Assembly (NCBI GenBank): GCA_910585635.1
Contig: CAJUFE010000016.1
Span: 26,144 to 82,076, forward strand
Source: an uncultured Lachnospiraceae bacterium
GTDB lineage: Bacteria; Bacillota; Clostridia; Lachnospirales; Lachnospiraceae
Reading direction: 5' to 3'
DNA: 55,933 nucleotides
The position numbers and the translations under genes are program-made. Numbering within the stretch: the first letter of the stretch is position 1; every line of letters begins with the position of its first letter. Positions 7,727-16,395 of the stretch are shown here, piece by piece. A model generated the notes under the pieces. It worked only from the letters and a program-made list of their open reading frames with translations, was not told the DNA's origin and searched no databases.

Positions 7727-9718
7727 ATGAAAGACGGATATATCCGGGTCGCGGCAGCGACCCCGAAGATCAAGGTGGCAGATCCAGTATATAACCGAAA
7801 GGCGATCGTCGAGCTGATGGAAGAGGGAGCCAGAGAGCAGGTAAAGCTCATGGTGTTCCCGGAGCTGTGCCTGACCGGCTATACCTGCCAGGACCTGTTC
7901 CTGCAGTTTGCGCTGATCCGAAAGGCTAAGGAGGAGCTGGAAGAGATCGTCAGGGCCTCGGAAAAGCTGGACATGCTGGTCTTTGTAGGGCTGCCCTGGG
8001 AGCAGGAGGGGAAGCTCTTTAATGTGGCGGCGGCGGTCAGCCACGGACGGCTCTTAGGGCTGGTCCCCAAAAAATATCTCCCCAACTATTCGGAGTTTTA
8101 TGAGGTGCGGCATTTCTGCCCGGCTAATGATGAGACGATCTTCGTCTGGTATGGGCCCCAGAAGGATTATGTCCCCATGGGCACCCGCCTGCTGTTCCGC
8201 TGTGAGGATGTGCCGGGCCTTGCGGTGGCTGCAGAGATCTGTGAGGATGTGTGGTCGGTCTGCCCGCCCAGTGTGGGCCATGCTATGGCCGGAGCCACGG
8301 TGATCGTCAACTGCTCCGCCAGTAGCGAGGCCACGGGCAAGGACAGCTACCGCTATGGCCTGATCTGCGGCCAGTCGGCCCGGCTGGTGTGCGGCTATAT
8401 CTACTGTAATGCAGGAGATGGGGAGTCCACCCAGGACCTGGTGTTCGGCGGCCAGGACATCATCGCGGAGAACGGCACCTGCCTGGCCCAGTCGGAACGC
8501 TTTGAGACCGGTATGATCTTCGCGGATATGGACCTGGAGCGTCTGGATAGTGAGCGCAGGCGGCTGAACACCTTCCCCTCCTGCAACCAGGCGGTGCGCT
8601 CCGGCGTGTTCCCGGGCCACCGGGAAGGGGAGCATGCGGAATTTGAGTATACGGAGGTGGGCTTCCGTCTGGCCCCGGTTAAGATCGGCAGGCTGGCCCG
8701 GTCTATCGATAAGGCCCCGTTTGTCCCCCATGACGAGGGGCAGCGTAGGAAACGCTGTGAGGAGATCTTATCCATCCAGGCTATGGGCTTAAAGAAGCGG
8801 CTGGAGCACACCGGCTGCGGCCACGCTGTGGTGGGGCTCTCCGGCGGGCTGGATTCCACCCTGGCCCTTCTGGTGACGGTCCGGGCCTTCGACCTTTTAG
8901 GGCTTCCCAGAAAGCAGATCCACTGCATCACCATGCCCTGTTTCGGCACCACGGACCGGACCTATCAGAACGCCTGCTCCCTGGCAGAGACCGTGGGGGC
9001 CAGCCTTCAGGAGATCCAGATAAAGGAGGCGGTGAGCCTGCATTTTCAGGATATCGGCCAGGACCCGGCCGTCCACGATGTGACCTATGAGAACAGCCAG
9101 GCCAGGGAGCGGACCCAGGTCCTGATGGACGTGGCCAACCAGGTGGGCGGTCTGGTGGTGGGTACCGGCGATATGTCGGAGCTGGCGCTGGGCTGGGCCA
9201 CCTATAACGGGGACCATATGTCCATGTACGGGGTCAATGCCGGGGTGCCTAAGACCCTGGTGCGCCATCTGGTGCGCTATCACGCGGATACCTGTGGGGA
9301 GGAGGCGCTGTCTGCTATCCTGCGTGACGTGCTGGATACGCCGGTGAGCCCGGAGCTTTTGCCGCCGGAGGACGGGAAGATCTCCCAGAAGACAGAGGAT
9401 CTGGTGGGCCCCTATGAGCTCCACGACTTTTTCCTCTACTATGTGCTCCGCTTCGGCTACATGCCCTCTAAGATCTTTCGCCTGGCGCTCCAGGCCTTTG
9501 AGGGGGACTATGGCCGGGAGACGGTGGAAAAGTGGCTGCGGGTGTTCTACAGCCGGTTCTTCTCCCAGCAGTTCAAGAGGTCCTGCCTGCCTGACGGCCC
9601 GAAGGTAGGCTCTGTGGCCCTGTCGCCCAGAGGGGATCTGAGGATGCCCAGCGACGCTTCACGCAAGATCTGGATGGACGATCTGGACGGGCTGCGGGGA
9701 AAAGAGAGCAGATCGTGA
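7727..9718 (+). CDS. nadE: Glutamine-dependent NAD+ synthetase
   Basis: 663 aa, the usual length of the two-domain enzyme. The N-terminal nitrilase-like glutaminase domain shows Glu46 in FPELCLTGY and the nucleophile region EICEDVW. The C-terminal synthetase domain has the PP-loop SGGLDSTLAL near residue 371. It converts nicotinic acid adenine dinucleotide to NAD+ with glutamine and ATP in the cytosol. ATG 7727 is chosen over GTG 7700 because AAGGAG sits 7 nt upstream. The gap after it is filled by a 32-bp minisatellite. Confidence 0.96.
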   Translation: MKDGYIRVAAATPKIKVADPVYNRKAIVELMEEGAREQVKLMVFPELCLTGYTCQDLFLQFALIRKAKEELEEIVRASEKLDMLVFVGLPWEQEGKLFNVAAAVSHGRLLGLVPKKYLPNYSEFYEVRHFCPANDETIFVWYGPQKDYVPMGTRLLFRCEDVPGLAVAAEICEDVWSVCPPSVGHAMAGATVIVNCSASSEATGKDSYRYGLICGQSARLVCGYIYCNAGDGESTQDLVFGGQDIIAENGTCLAQSERFETGMIFADMDLERLDSERRRLNTFPSCNQAVRSGVFPGHREGEHAEFEYTEVGFRLAPVKIGRLARSIDKAPFVPHDEGQRRKRCEEILSIQAMGLKKRLEHTGCGHAVVGLSGGLDSTLALLVTVRAFDLLGLPRKQIHCITMPCFGTTDRTYQNACSLAETVGASLQEIQIKEAVSLHFQDIGQDPAVHDVTYENSQARERTQVLMDVANQVGGLVVGTGDMSELALGWATYNGDHMSMYGVNAGVPKTLVRHLVRYHADTCGEEALSAILRDVLDTPVSPELLPPEDGKISQKTEDLVGPYELHDFFLYYVLRFGYMPSKIFRLALQAFEGDYGRETVEKWLRVFYSRFFSQQFKRSCLPDGPKVGSVALSPRGDLRMPSDASRKIWMDDLDGLRGKESRS

Positions 9719-9769
9719 GGTGTGGACCTGGATGCTAGTGGCCAGGGGATGGGAACGGATCTGAGTGGC

Positions 9770-9900
9770 AGCAGCCAGGTGACAAGGCAGACCGGGGAGG
9801 AAGCAGCCAGGTGATAAGGCAGACCGGGGAGGAAGCAGCCAGGTGACAAGGCAGACCGGGGAGGAAGCAGCCAGGTGGCAGGGCAGACCGGGAGAGCAGC
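9770..9900 (+). repeat. 32-bp intergenic minisatellite, 4 copies
   Basis: Units start with AGCAGCCAGGTG at 9770, 9802, 9834 and 9866; the first three differ at one or two bases and the fourth is shortened and degenerate. It lies between nadE and the rRNA methylase gene. There are no unique spacers, so it is not a CRISPR array. Confidence 0.9.
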
Positions 9901-9942
9901 CGGGGGACCGATGAGAAAGGCCAGGAAGGGGAGGATCGGGAG

Positions 9943-10734
9943 ATGATCAGCAGCACAGCGAACAAGCAGGTCCGCCAGGTAGTGGAGCTGGCGAAGAAGG
10001 CCAGGGTGCGCCGTGAGGAAGGGCTGTATGTAGTGGAAGGGGTCCGGATGTGCAGAGAGCTGGAGCCGGAGAAGATCCGGGCGCTGTATGTGTCCGAGAG
10101 CTTTCTGGCATCAAAGGAGCACCGGGACTTCCTGTCCGGCCTCTCCTGGGAGCCGGTGACGGATACGGTGATGAAGGTGATGGCCGACACCCAGACCCCC
10201 CAGGGGATCCTGGCCCTGGTCCGGCAGGATCACTATACCCTGTCCGACCTCCTTAGCCGGCCGGGGGAGGCCCATCTCCTCCTCTTAGAGACGATCCAGG
10301 ATCCGGGGAATCTGGGGACGATCCTGCGGGCCGGAGAAGGCGCGGGGATCACCGGGATCGTGATGGACAGAGCCACGGTGGACATCTATAACCCAAAGGT
10401 GATCCGTTCCACCATGGGATCCATCTTCCGCGTCCCCTTCGTCTATGTGGAGGACTTAAAGGATGCCTGCGCACAGCTCAAGGCAGCAGGCATCCCTGTC
10501 CTGGCGGCCCACTTAAGGGGAGAGCTCCCTTACGACAGGGCGGATCTTGCCGGTCCTTTCGCCTTTCTGATCGGCAACGAAGCGCGAGGGCTGCGGGAAG
10601 AGACCGCCGCTCTGGCCGATATCCTGGTCCGTATCCCCATGGAAGGCCAGGTCGAGTCCTTAAATGCCGCGGTGGCCGCCTCCATCCTCATGTTCGAGGC
10701 GGCCAGGCAGAGGCGGAGCATAAGAAAAAAGTAA
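9943..10734 (+). CDS. TrmH/SpoU-family RNA 2'-O-methyltransferase
   Basis: 263 aa. A short N-terminal substrate-binding domain (LAKKARVRREEGLYVVEG) is followed by the SPOUT knot domain with its three motifs: QDPGNLGTILRAGEGAG, GNEARGL and IPMEGQVESLNAAVAASILMFE. It transfers a methyl group from SAM to a ribose in rRNA or tRNA; the exact nucleotide cannot be told from sequence. Length and N-terminal domain fit the RlmB/TsnR-like branch. The start is ATG 9943 after a purine-rich GGGGAGGATCGGGAG stretch. Confidence 0.92.
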   Translation: MISSTANKQVRQVVELAKKARVRREEGLYVVEGVRMCRELEPEKIRALYVSESFLASKEHRDFLSGLSWEPVTDTVMKVMADTQTPQGILALVRQDHYTLSDLLSRPGEAHLLLLETIQDPGNLGTILRAGEGAGITGIVMDRATVDIYNPKVIRSTMGSIFRVPFVYVEDLKDACAQLKAAGIPVLAAHLRGELPYDRADLAGPFAFLIGNEARGLREETAALADILVRIPMEGQVESLNAAVAASILMFEAARQRRSIRKK

Positions 10735-10746
10735 GAGATCATTAAG

Positions 10747-10775
10747 TTGCATTTCTCTAGAAAAGGTGCTATACT
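10747..10775 (+). promoter_or_regulatory. Sigma-A promoter of the nfeD operon
   Basis: TTGCAT, 17-bp spacer, TATACT (10770-10775), about 50 bp ahead of the NfeD start, overlapping the end of the upstream gene's 3' region. Confidence 0.75.
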
Positions 10776-10825
10776 GAAATGGAAAAAGTTGTAGATCATA
10801 CAAGGCTACAGATAAGGAGGTCCGG

Positions 10826-11263
10826 ATGATGGGATTGATCGGATGGCTGCTTGCTTTTTTAGTATTTATCGGGATCGAGATCGCCACGTTCTCACTGGCT
10901 ACGATCTGGTTCGCAGGAGGTTCGCTTGTGGGGCTGGTCTTGTATCTGGCAGGCGCCAGCCTTGAGGTGCAGCTGGCTGCTTTTGCTGTGGTATCGTTCC
11001 TGCTGCTGCTGCTCACCAGACCCCTGGCCCTTCGGTATGTGAACCGACATGTGAAGAAGACGAATGTGGAGAGTCTGGTAGGAAAGCAGGCCAGGATCAC
11101 AGAAGATGTGGATAATGAGAAGGGGACAGGGACCGCCGTGCTGAACGGACAGGAGTGGACGGCGAGAGCGGCGGAGGACGGAAGGCCGATCCCGGCCGGT
11201 ACCCTGGTCCAGGTGAAGGAGATCCGGGGGGTCAAGCTGATCGTGGCCGAGCAGCAGGCGTGA
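10826..11263 (+). CDS. NfeD-family membrane protein
   Basis: 145 aa: two or three N-terminal membrane helices (about residues 4-70), then a small OB-fold domain (VGKQARITEDV, GTAVLNGQEW, PIPAGTLVQVKEIRGVKLIV). This is the short NfeD form without a protease domain. Such proteins pair with SPFH/stomatin proteins in membrane microdomains, and an SPFH gene follows 75 bp downstream. GATAAGGAGG precedes the start; ATG 10826 or the adjacent ATG 10829 would both serve. Confidence 0.88.
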   Translation: MMGLIGWLLAFLVFIGIEIATFSLATIWFAGGSLVGLVLYLAGASLEVQLAAFAVVSFLLLLLTRPLALRYVNRHVKKTNVESLVGKQARITEDVDNEKGTGTAVLNGQEWTARAAEDGRPIPAGTLVQVKEIRGVKLIVAEQQA

Positions 11264-11338
11264 GCGCGATGTGAACGGCGTGGCCGAAGACCTAACGGCA
11301 TGAGCCGTGCATATATCACTGAAAGGAAGGTATAACAG

Positions 11339-12289
11339 ATGGGAGAAATGGCAACATTTATAACAGGATTTATCGCGATCTTTTTGATCTTGATGGTGGT
11401 ATTGGTGATCCTTTCCGCCTGTATCAAGATCGTACCCCAGGCACAGGTGCTGGTGGTGGAGAGGCTGGGTGCTTATCTGGACACCTGGTCCGTAGGCGTC
11501 CATTTCAAGATGCCTTTTATCGACCGGGTGGCGAAGCGGGTGAACCTTAAGGAGCAGGTGGCGGATTTTGCCCCCCAGCCGGTGATCACCAAGGATAACG
11601 TGACCATGCGGATCGATACAGTGGTCTTTTTCCAGATCACAGATGCGAAGCTTTTTGCCTATGGGGTGGAGAACCCGCTGATGGCGATAGAGAACCTGAC
11701 CGCCACTACGCTGCGTAACATCATCGGCGACCTGGAGCTGGATCAGACCCTGACCTCCAGGGAGACGATCAACGCCAAGATGCGTGCCTCTCTGGACGTT
11801 GCCACAGATCCCTGGGGCATCAAGGTGAACCGTGTGGAGCTTAAGAACATCATCCCGCCGGCTGCGATCCAGGATGCGATGGAGAAGCAGATGAAGGCAG
11901 AGCGCGAGCGCCGTGAGGCGATCCTCCGGGCAGAGGGCGAGAAGAAGTCCACGATCCTGGTGGCAGAGGGTAAGAAGGAATCCGCGATCCTGGATGCCGA
12001 GGCAGAGAAGCAGGCCGCGATCCTCCGCGCCGAGGCTGAGAAGGAAAAGAAGATCAAAGAGGCGGAGGGCCAGGCAGAGGCGATCTTGAAGGTGCAGAAG
12101 GCCCAGGCCGACGGTCTGCGGTTCATCAAAGAAGCAGGGGCCGATCAGGCTGTGCTCCAGTTAAAGAGTCTGGAGGCCTTCGCAGCGGCGGCAGACGGCA
12201 AGGCTACGAAGATCATCATCCCGTCGGATATCCAGGGGGTAGCGGGCCTTGTCAAGTCGCTGACAGAGGTGGCGTCGGAAAAAGGCTGA
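11339..12289 (+). CDS. SPFH/Band 7 (stomatin-like) membrane protein
   Basis: 316 aa. One N-terminal membrane helix (about residues 6-30), an SPFH domain (IVPQAQVLVVERLGAYL onward), and a long Ala/Glu/Lys coiled coil (about residues 180-255) made of approximate repeats of the type AILRAEGEKKS. It resembles QmcA/slipin proteins that form oligomeric membrane assemblies and modulate proteases or membrane quality. With the upstream NfeD gene it forms the classic NfeD-SPFH operon. AAAGGAAGG lies 9-10 nt upstream of ATG. Confidence 0.93.
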   Translation: MGEMATFITGFIAIFLILMVVLVILSACIKIVPQAQVLVVERLGAYLDTWSVGVHFKMPFIDRVAKRVNLKEQVADFAPQPVITKDNVTMRIDTVVFFQITDAKLFAYGVENPLMAIENLTATTLRNIIGDLELDQTLTSRETINAKMRASLDVATDPWGIKVNRVELKNIIPPAAIQDAMEKQMKAERERREAILRAEGEKKSTILVAEGKKESAILDAEAEKQAAILRAEAEKEKKIKEAEGQAEAILKVQKAQADGLRFIKEAGADQAVLQLKSLEAFAAAADGKATKIIIPSDIQGVAGLVKSLTEVASEKG

Positions 12290-12349
12290 TCCATGGCAGC
12301 CGTCCAGGGCATCCGGACTGTTACGTCCTGTGACGATAGTCCAGGGGAT

Positions 12350-12446
12350 CTGAACGGTCACGGCCTATGGTAAAGTCCGGTGTGTATCTGAAGGGTCACG
12401 GCCCATGGTAAATTCTGGTGTGTATCTGAAGGGTCATGGTCCGATG
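12350..12446 (+). repeat. 38-bp intergenic tandem repeat, 2.5 copies
   Basis: Units starting CTGAA at 12350, 12388 and 12426, each with GGTCACGGCC-type and GGTGTGTAT segments; the third copy is partial. Confidence 0.85.
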
Positions 12447-12468
12447 GATCGATATACAGGAACGGTCA

Positions 12469-12525
12469 GGAGGCTGCAGCAGATGTTAGGGATGGAGATA
12501 TCCTAAGACATCTGCTGCAGCCTCC
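12469..12525 (+). terminator. Long perfect hairpin, possible terminator
   Basis: Arms GGAGGCTGCAGCAGATGT and ACATCTGCTGCAGCCTCC (18 bp, perfect), extended by TTAGG/CCTAA towards the loop. No T run follows directly; the nearest (CTTTTTG) is about 22 bp on. It may terminate the nfeD-SPFH transcript or be a processing or protein-binding site. Confidence 0.5.
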
Positions 12526-12657
12526 CCGGCATATCTTAAGGCAGGACTTTTTGCCCCAGCATCATATGTGGTCAGCGATGTACGCTCCATCCGATCTGGG
12601 CGAAAAGGTCTTCTGAGAGTACGGAGAGTACTTATAAAGAGCGCAGGAGGGCAGTGG

Positions 12658-13983
12658 ATGAGGACAGGACTGGATCTGTCGAGAGGATATGGCATCGTAT
12701 TAGAAGGGGGAGGCGCAAGAGGGTCCTACCAGGTCGGCGCATGGAAGGCGCTGCGGGAGGCAGGGATCTTGATCAAGGGGATCGCGGGGGCCAGCGTGGG
12801 TGCGCTGAACGGGGCGATGATCTGCATGGACGATCTGGAGCGGGCAGAGCATATCTGGGAGGAGATCTGCTATTCCCGGGTGATGGATGTAGATGACGAT
12901 CTGATGGACAGCCTGAAAAAGCGCGACCTAAAGAGCATCGCGATCCCGGAGCTTTTGGCCGATATCAGGCGGGTCTTAAAGGACAGGGGTTTTGACATCA
13001 CGCCGCTGCGAAAGCTCATCCAGGAGACGATCGATGAGGAGAGGATCCGGGCGTCCCAGCGGGAGCTTTTCGTATCCGCGATCTCCCTCTCGGAGCTTAA
13101 GCCCTTGGTGATCGATCTGAAGGAGACCCCTGAGGGCGAGATGGGGGACATGCTCCTGGCCAGCGCCTATCTCCCGGCATTTAAGCTGGAAAAGCTGGGA
13201 GGCAAGCTTTACCTGGACGGGGGCGGTGTTAATAATGTGCCTATCGATGTATTAGCGGACAGAGGCTATCAGGACATCATCGTGATCCGGATCTATGGGC
13301 CGGGCCTGGATACGGAAAAGTATTATACAGTCCCGGAGGGGGTGACCGTCCATCACATCGCGCCCAGGCAGAGTCTGGGCGGAATCCTGGAATTTGACAA
13401 GAAGAAGGCCAGGCGGAACATGGAGCTGGGCTATCTGGACGGCCAGAGGCTCCTGTACGGCCTGGCCGGAAAACGGTACTATATCGACGCCCCGGAGAGC
13501 GAGGTCTACTATTTCGACCGCCTGATGACAGAGAGCGGCTACCTCCTCCCGGAGCTGGAGCAGGCCCTGGGCCAGAAGAAAAGACAGAAGCCCGATCAGG
13601 CTCTGGGCCAAAATGCCGGGCAGGCCTTGGGCCAAAATGCCGACCAGGCCTTGGGGCAGAATGCCGGGCTGGCCTTGGGGCAGAATGCCGGGCTGGCCCT
13701 GGGCCAAAGTGCCGGACAGACACCCGAGGAGCAGACCCAGAGACAGAAGCTCTGGCAGTTGTTCAAAGACCTCGGGCGGCCTGAAGGACCGGACCGTCCC
13801 GGCTGCCGGATGTACACAGAGAAGATCTTTCCCCAGCTGGCAAAAGAGATGGGACTGAAAGAAGACTGGGATTACAGGGAGCTCTACCTGTCGATCATAG
13901 AGCAGCTGGCCAGAAAACACCGCATCTCCAGATTTAAAGTATATACGGTGGAAGCGCTGCTGTCGAAGCTGAGAAAGATGTGA
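12658..13983 (+). CDS. Patatin-like phospholipase
   Basis: 441 aa. The patatin lipase core shows the oxyanion loop GGGARG (17-22), the nucleophile elbow GASVG with Ser46, and the catalytic Asp near 187 in DGGGVNNVP, so the Ser-Asp dyad is intact. It probably hydrolyses acyl esters of phospholipids. A second region near the C terminus (KLWQLFKDLGRPEG onward) is often seen in clostridial patatins. Between the two lie five 8-residue repeats (QALGQNAG type). ATG 12658 has AGGAGGG 7 nt upstream; the longer frame from 12568 has no support. Confidence 0.92.
   Translation: MRTGLDLSRGYGIVLEGGGARGSYQVGAWKALREAGILIKGIAGASVGALNGAMICMDDLERAEHIWEEICYSRVMDVDDDLMDSLKKRDLKSIAIPELLADIRRVLKDRGFDITPLRKLIQETIDEERIRASQRELFVSAISLSELKPLVIDLKETPEGEMGDMLLASAYLPAFKLEKLGGKLYLDGGGVNNVPIDVLADRGYQDIIVIRIYGPGLDTEKYYTVPEGVTVHHIAPRQSLGGILEFDKKKARRNMELGYLDGQRLLYGLAGKRYYIDAPESEVYYFDRLMTESGYLLPELEQALGQKKRQKPDQALGQNAGQALGQNADQALGQNAGLALGQNAGLALGQSAGQTPEEQTQRQKLWQLFKDLGRPEGPDRPGCRMYTEKIFPQLAKEMGLKEDWDYRELYLSIIEQLARKHRISRFKVYTVEALLSKLRKM
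13597..13716 (+). repeat. In-frame 24-bp repeat in the patatin gene, 5 copies
   Basis: Five perfect-length 24-bp units starting at 13597, 13621, 13645, 13669 and 13693, each encoding eight residues of the type QALGQNAG, with a decayed partial unit at 13561. Copy-number change would keep the reading frame. Confidence 0.92.
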
Positions 13984-14015
13984 GGGGCTTGTCATCAGAC
14001 CGCGCCTGCCACATC

Positions 14016-14044
14016 TTGACAGCGGCCGACAGATATAGTACTTT
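14016..14044 (+). promoter_or_regulatory. Sigma-A promoter for argF
   Basis: TTGACA (14016-14021), 17-bp spacer, TACTTT (14039-14044); 57 bp ahead of the argF start. Confidence 0.65.
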
Positions 14045-14100
14045 TAGAAGGACAGAGGACAAAAAGCAAGATAAAAGGGCGAGATAAGGAGGATGTGGAC

Positions 14101-15090
14101 ATGGATCTAAAAGGCAGGGATTTTTTGACATTAAAGGATTACACACCGGAGGAGATCATCTATCTCCTGGATCTGGCTGCAGAGCTGAAGGAGAAGAAGA
14201 AAAAGGGGATCCCGGTAGATATCCATAGAGGGAAAAATGTGGCGCTGATCTTTGAGAAGACCAGCACCAGGACCAGATGTGCTTTTGAGGTGGCGGCCCA
14301 CGACCTGGGGATGGGGACCACCTACTTAGACCCCAGCGGCTCCCAGATCGGGAAGAAGGAGAGCATCGCCGATACAGCCAGGGTCTTGAGCGGGATGTAT
14401 GAGGGGATCGAGTACAGAGGCTTCGGCCAGGAGATCGTGGAGGAGCTGGCCCGCTTTGCCCATGTGCCGGTCTGGAACGGCCTGACCAATGAATACCATC
14501 CCACCCAGATGCTGGCCGATATGCTGACCATCCGGGAGCATCTGGGAAGGCTTAAAGGGGTCAAGCTGGCGTACTTAGGGGATGCCCGCTACAATATGGG
14601 GAATTCCCTGATGATCGTATGTGCGAAGCTGGGACTGGATTTTGTAGCCTGCGCACCGGAGCGGTACTTCCCGGATAAAGCCCTGGTGGATCAGTGCCGG
14701 GCGTATGCTAAGGCCTCAGGGGCGTCCATCACCCTGACCGAGGATGTGATGGAGGGTACGAAGGGGGCCGACGTGGTCTACACCGATGTATGGGTATCCA
14801 TGGGTGAGCCGGATGCGGTCTGGGAAGAGCGGATCCGGGAGCTGACCCCCTACAAGGTGACGACGGCGGTGATGGATAATGCAGGTCCCCAGGCGATCTT
14901 CCTCCACTGCCTCCCCTCCTTCCACGATCTGGGGACGAAGATCGGCAAAGAGATGAGCCAGCGTTTCGGCATCCAAGATATGGAGGTCACCGACGATGTG
15001 TTCGAGTCCCCACGGTCTAAGGTATTTGACGAGGCGGAGAACCGGATGCATACCATCAAAGCCGTGATGGCGGCTACATTAGGAGAATAA
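14101..15090 (+). CDS. argF: Ornithine carbamoyltransferase
   Basis: 329 aa, normal length. Carbamoyl-phosphate binding STRTR (in KTSTRTRCAFEV), the ornithine-side loop DVWVSMGEPD, and HCLPSFHD are all present. It makes citrulline from ornithine and carbamoyl phosphate. No other arginine genes are adjacent, so an anabolic or deiminase-pathway role cannot be decided from context. The start is ATG 14101 because AAGGAGG lies 8 nt upstream; the GTG at 14095 would be only 2 nt from it. Confidence 0.95.
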   Translation: MDLKGRDFLTLKDYTPEEIIYLLDLAAELKEKKKKGIPVDIHRGKNVALIFEKTSTRTRCAFEVAAHDLGMGTTYLDPSGSQIGKKESIADTARVLSGMYEGIEYRGFGQEIVEELARFAHVPVWNGLTNEYHPTQMLADMLTIREHLGRLKGVKLAYLGDARYNMGNSLMIVCAKLGLDFVACAPERYFPDKALVDQCRAYAKASGASITLTEDVMEGTKGADVVYTDVWVSMGEPDAVWEERIRELTPYKVTTAVMDNAGPQAIFLHCLPSFHDLGTKIGKEMSQRFGIQDMEVTDDVFESPRSKVFDEAENRMHTIKAVMAATLGE

Positions 15091-15095
15091 AAGGG

Positions 15096-15413
15096 ATGCA
15101 TGGACAAGGGATGAACGGACGGAATGTCCGCAGCACCCGGAATGTGGGATTTTTATTGGATCTCCTCCATATAGTGGTAGGGATCGTCATCGTGGTGCTG
15201 GCGGTGCTGTCTTTTTTGAGACCGGATAATGATCTGGTGCTGTTCCCGATCATCTTTATGCTGGCGGCTGTCCTGAACCTGGTCAACGGCTGGGTGCGGA
15301 TCCGGCAGAGCGGACGGGACAAAAAGAGGCTGGCGGCAGGTATCGGGATCCTGCTCTTCGGGATCTGCCTGGTGCTGCTCTCTGTGGTCAGCGCCCTGAG
15401 CATCTGGAGATGA
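15096..15413 (+). CDS. Small hydrophobic membrane protein, unknown function
   Basis: 105 aa with three predicted membrane segments (about residues 18-41, 46-63 and 81-103) and a basic loop RIRQSGRDKKR. It lies 5 bp after argF and 4 bp before birA, so it is probably co-transcribed with both. There is no recognisable domain. The ribosome binding site is weak, and translational coupling to argF is likely. Confidence 0.7.
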   Translation: MHGQGMNGRNVRSTRNVGFLLDLLHIVVGIVIVVLAVLSFLRPDNDLVLFPIIFMLAAVLNLVNGWVRIRQSGRDKKRLAAGIGILLFGICLVLLSVVSALSIWR

Positions 15414-15417
15414 TGAG

Positions 15418-16395
15418 ATGAAGACAAAGATATTGACCATACTAAAGGAGCGATCTGGCTTTGTGTCCGGGCAGGCCTTGTGCGGCCAGCTGGGCGTATC
15501 CAGGACCGCTGTCTGGAAGGTGATCAGGCAGCTGGAGGAGGAAGGCTATGTGATCGAGGCCGTGCGGAACAAGGGCTATCGCCTGGTAGAGGCGGCGGAT
15601 GTGATGACGGAGGCGGAGATCGGCAGCCTGATCCGCACGGAACGGATGGGGAAGCGCCTGGTCTATCTCCCCCAGACGGATTCCACCAATATACAGGCCA
15701 GGCGGCTGGGCCAGGAGGGATACCCGGATGGGACCCTGGTGGTGGCGGAGACCCAGACGGCCGGGAAGGGACGCCGGGGGAGGAGCTGGTCTTCTCCTGC
15801 CGGGAGCAGTATCTACATGAGCCTTTTGCTCCGCCCGGATATCCCGCCCTACAGCGCGTCCATGATCACGCTGGTGGCCGGAATGGCGGTGAGCCAGGCT
15901 GTACGGGAGATGACCGGACTTCCGGCCCAGATCAAATGGCCTAATGATGTGGTGGTGGACGGGCGGAAGATCTGCGGCATCTTGACGGAGATGAGCACAG
16001 AGATGGAGAGCATCCACTATATCGTTACCGGGATCGGGATCAATGTGAACCAGCATGACTTTCCGGAGGAGATCATGGCCACGGCCACCTCTCTCCGTAT
16101 CGAGGCGGCAAGGAAGATCAGCCGCAGCGCATTGATCGCCTGTACTATGGAGCGGTTTGAGGCCTGTTACGACCGGTTCCTGGATACAGAGGATCTGTCC
16201 CTGCTGAAGGATGGGTATCAGGCCATGCTGGCGAACCTGGACCGGGAGGTGCAGGTCTTAGATCCGGCCGGAGCCTATAAGGGGATCTGCCGGGGGATCG
16301 ACGAGACGGGCAGGCTCTTAGTGGACACCCAGGAGGGGATGAAGGCTGTGCTCTCCGGGGAAGTGTCGGTGAGGGGCATCTATGGCTATGTATAA
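15418..16395 (+). CDS. birA: Biotin-protein ligase / biotin repressor
   Basis: 325 aa. An N-terminal winged helix-turn-helix (LCGQLGVSRTAVWKVIRQL) shows it is the bifunctional, DNA-binding form. The central catalytic domain has TDSTN, the biotinyl-AMP loop GKGRRGRSW and IKWPNDV, and the C-terminal SH3-like domain follows (VQVLDPAGAYKGICRGID). It activates biotin and attaches it to carboxylases, and represses biotin genes, none of which are in the window. The start ATG 15418 follows the upstream stop by 4 bp. Confidence 0.95.
   Translation: MKTKILTILKERSGFVSGQALCGQLGVSRTAVWKVIRQLEEEGYVIEAVRNKGYRLVEAADVMTEAEIGSLIRTERMGKRLVYLPQTDSTNIQARRLGQEGYPDGTLVVAETQTAGKGRRGRSWSSPAGSSIYMSLLLRPDIPPYSASMITLVAGMAVSQAVREMTGLPAQIKWPNDVVVDGRKICGILTEMSTEMESIHYIVTGIGINVNQHDFPEEIMATATSLRIEAARKISRSALIACTMERFEACYDRFLDTEDLSLLKDGYQAMLANLDREVQVLDPAGAYKGICRGIDETGRLLVDTQEGMKAVLSGEVSVRGIYGYV

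Larger units (their letters stand above)
12290..12657. other. Intergenic region with 38-bp repeat and a long hairpin
   Basis: 368 bp without a gene. It holds a 38-bp tandem repeat (12350-12446) and a perfect long hairpin (12469-12525). The frame upstream of the patatin gene is open from 12568 but lacks a ribosome binding site or homology. Confidence 0.7.

Noticed and set aside
9770..9900. Possible CRISPR array
   Set aside because: Units follow one another directly with no unique spacers and no cas genes; this is a tandem repeat.
12568..12657. Longer start for the patatin protein
   Set aside because: Arg-rich leader without homology; AGGAGGG is positioned for ATG 12658.
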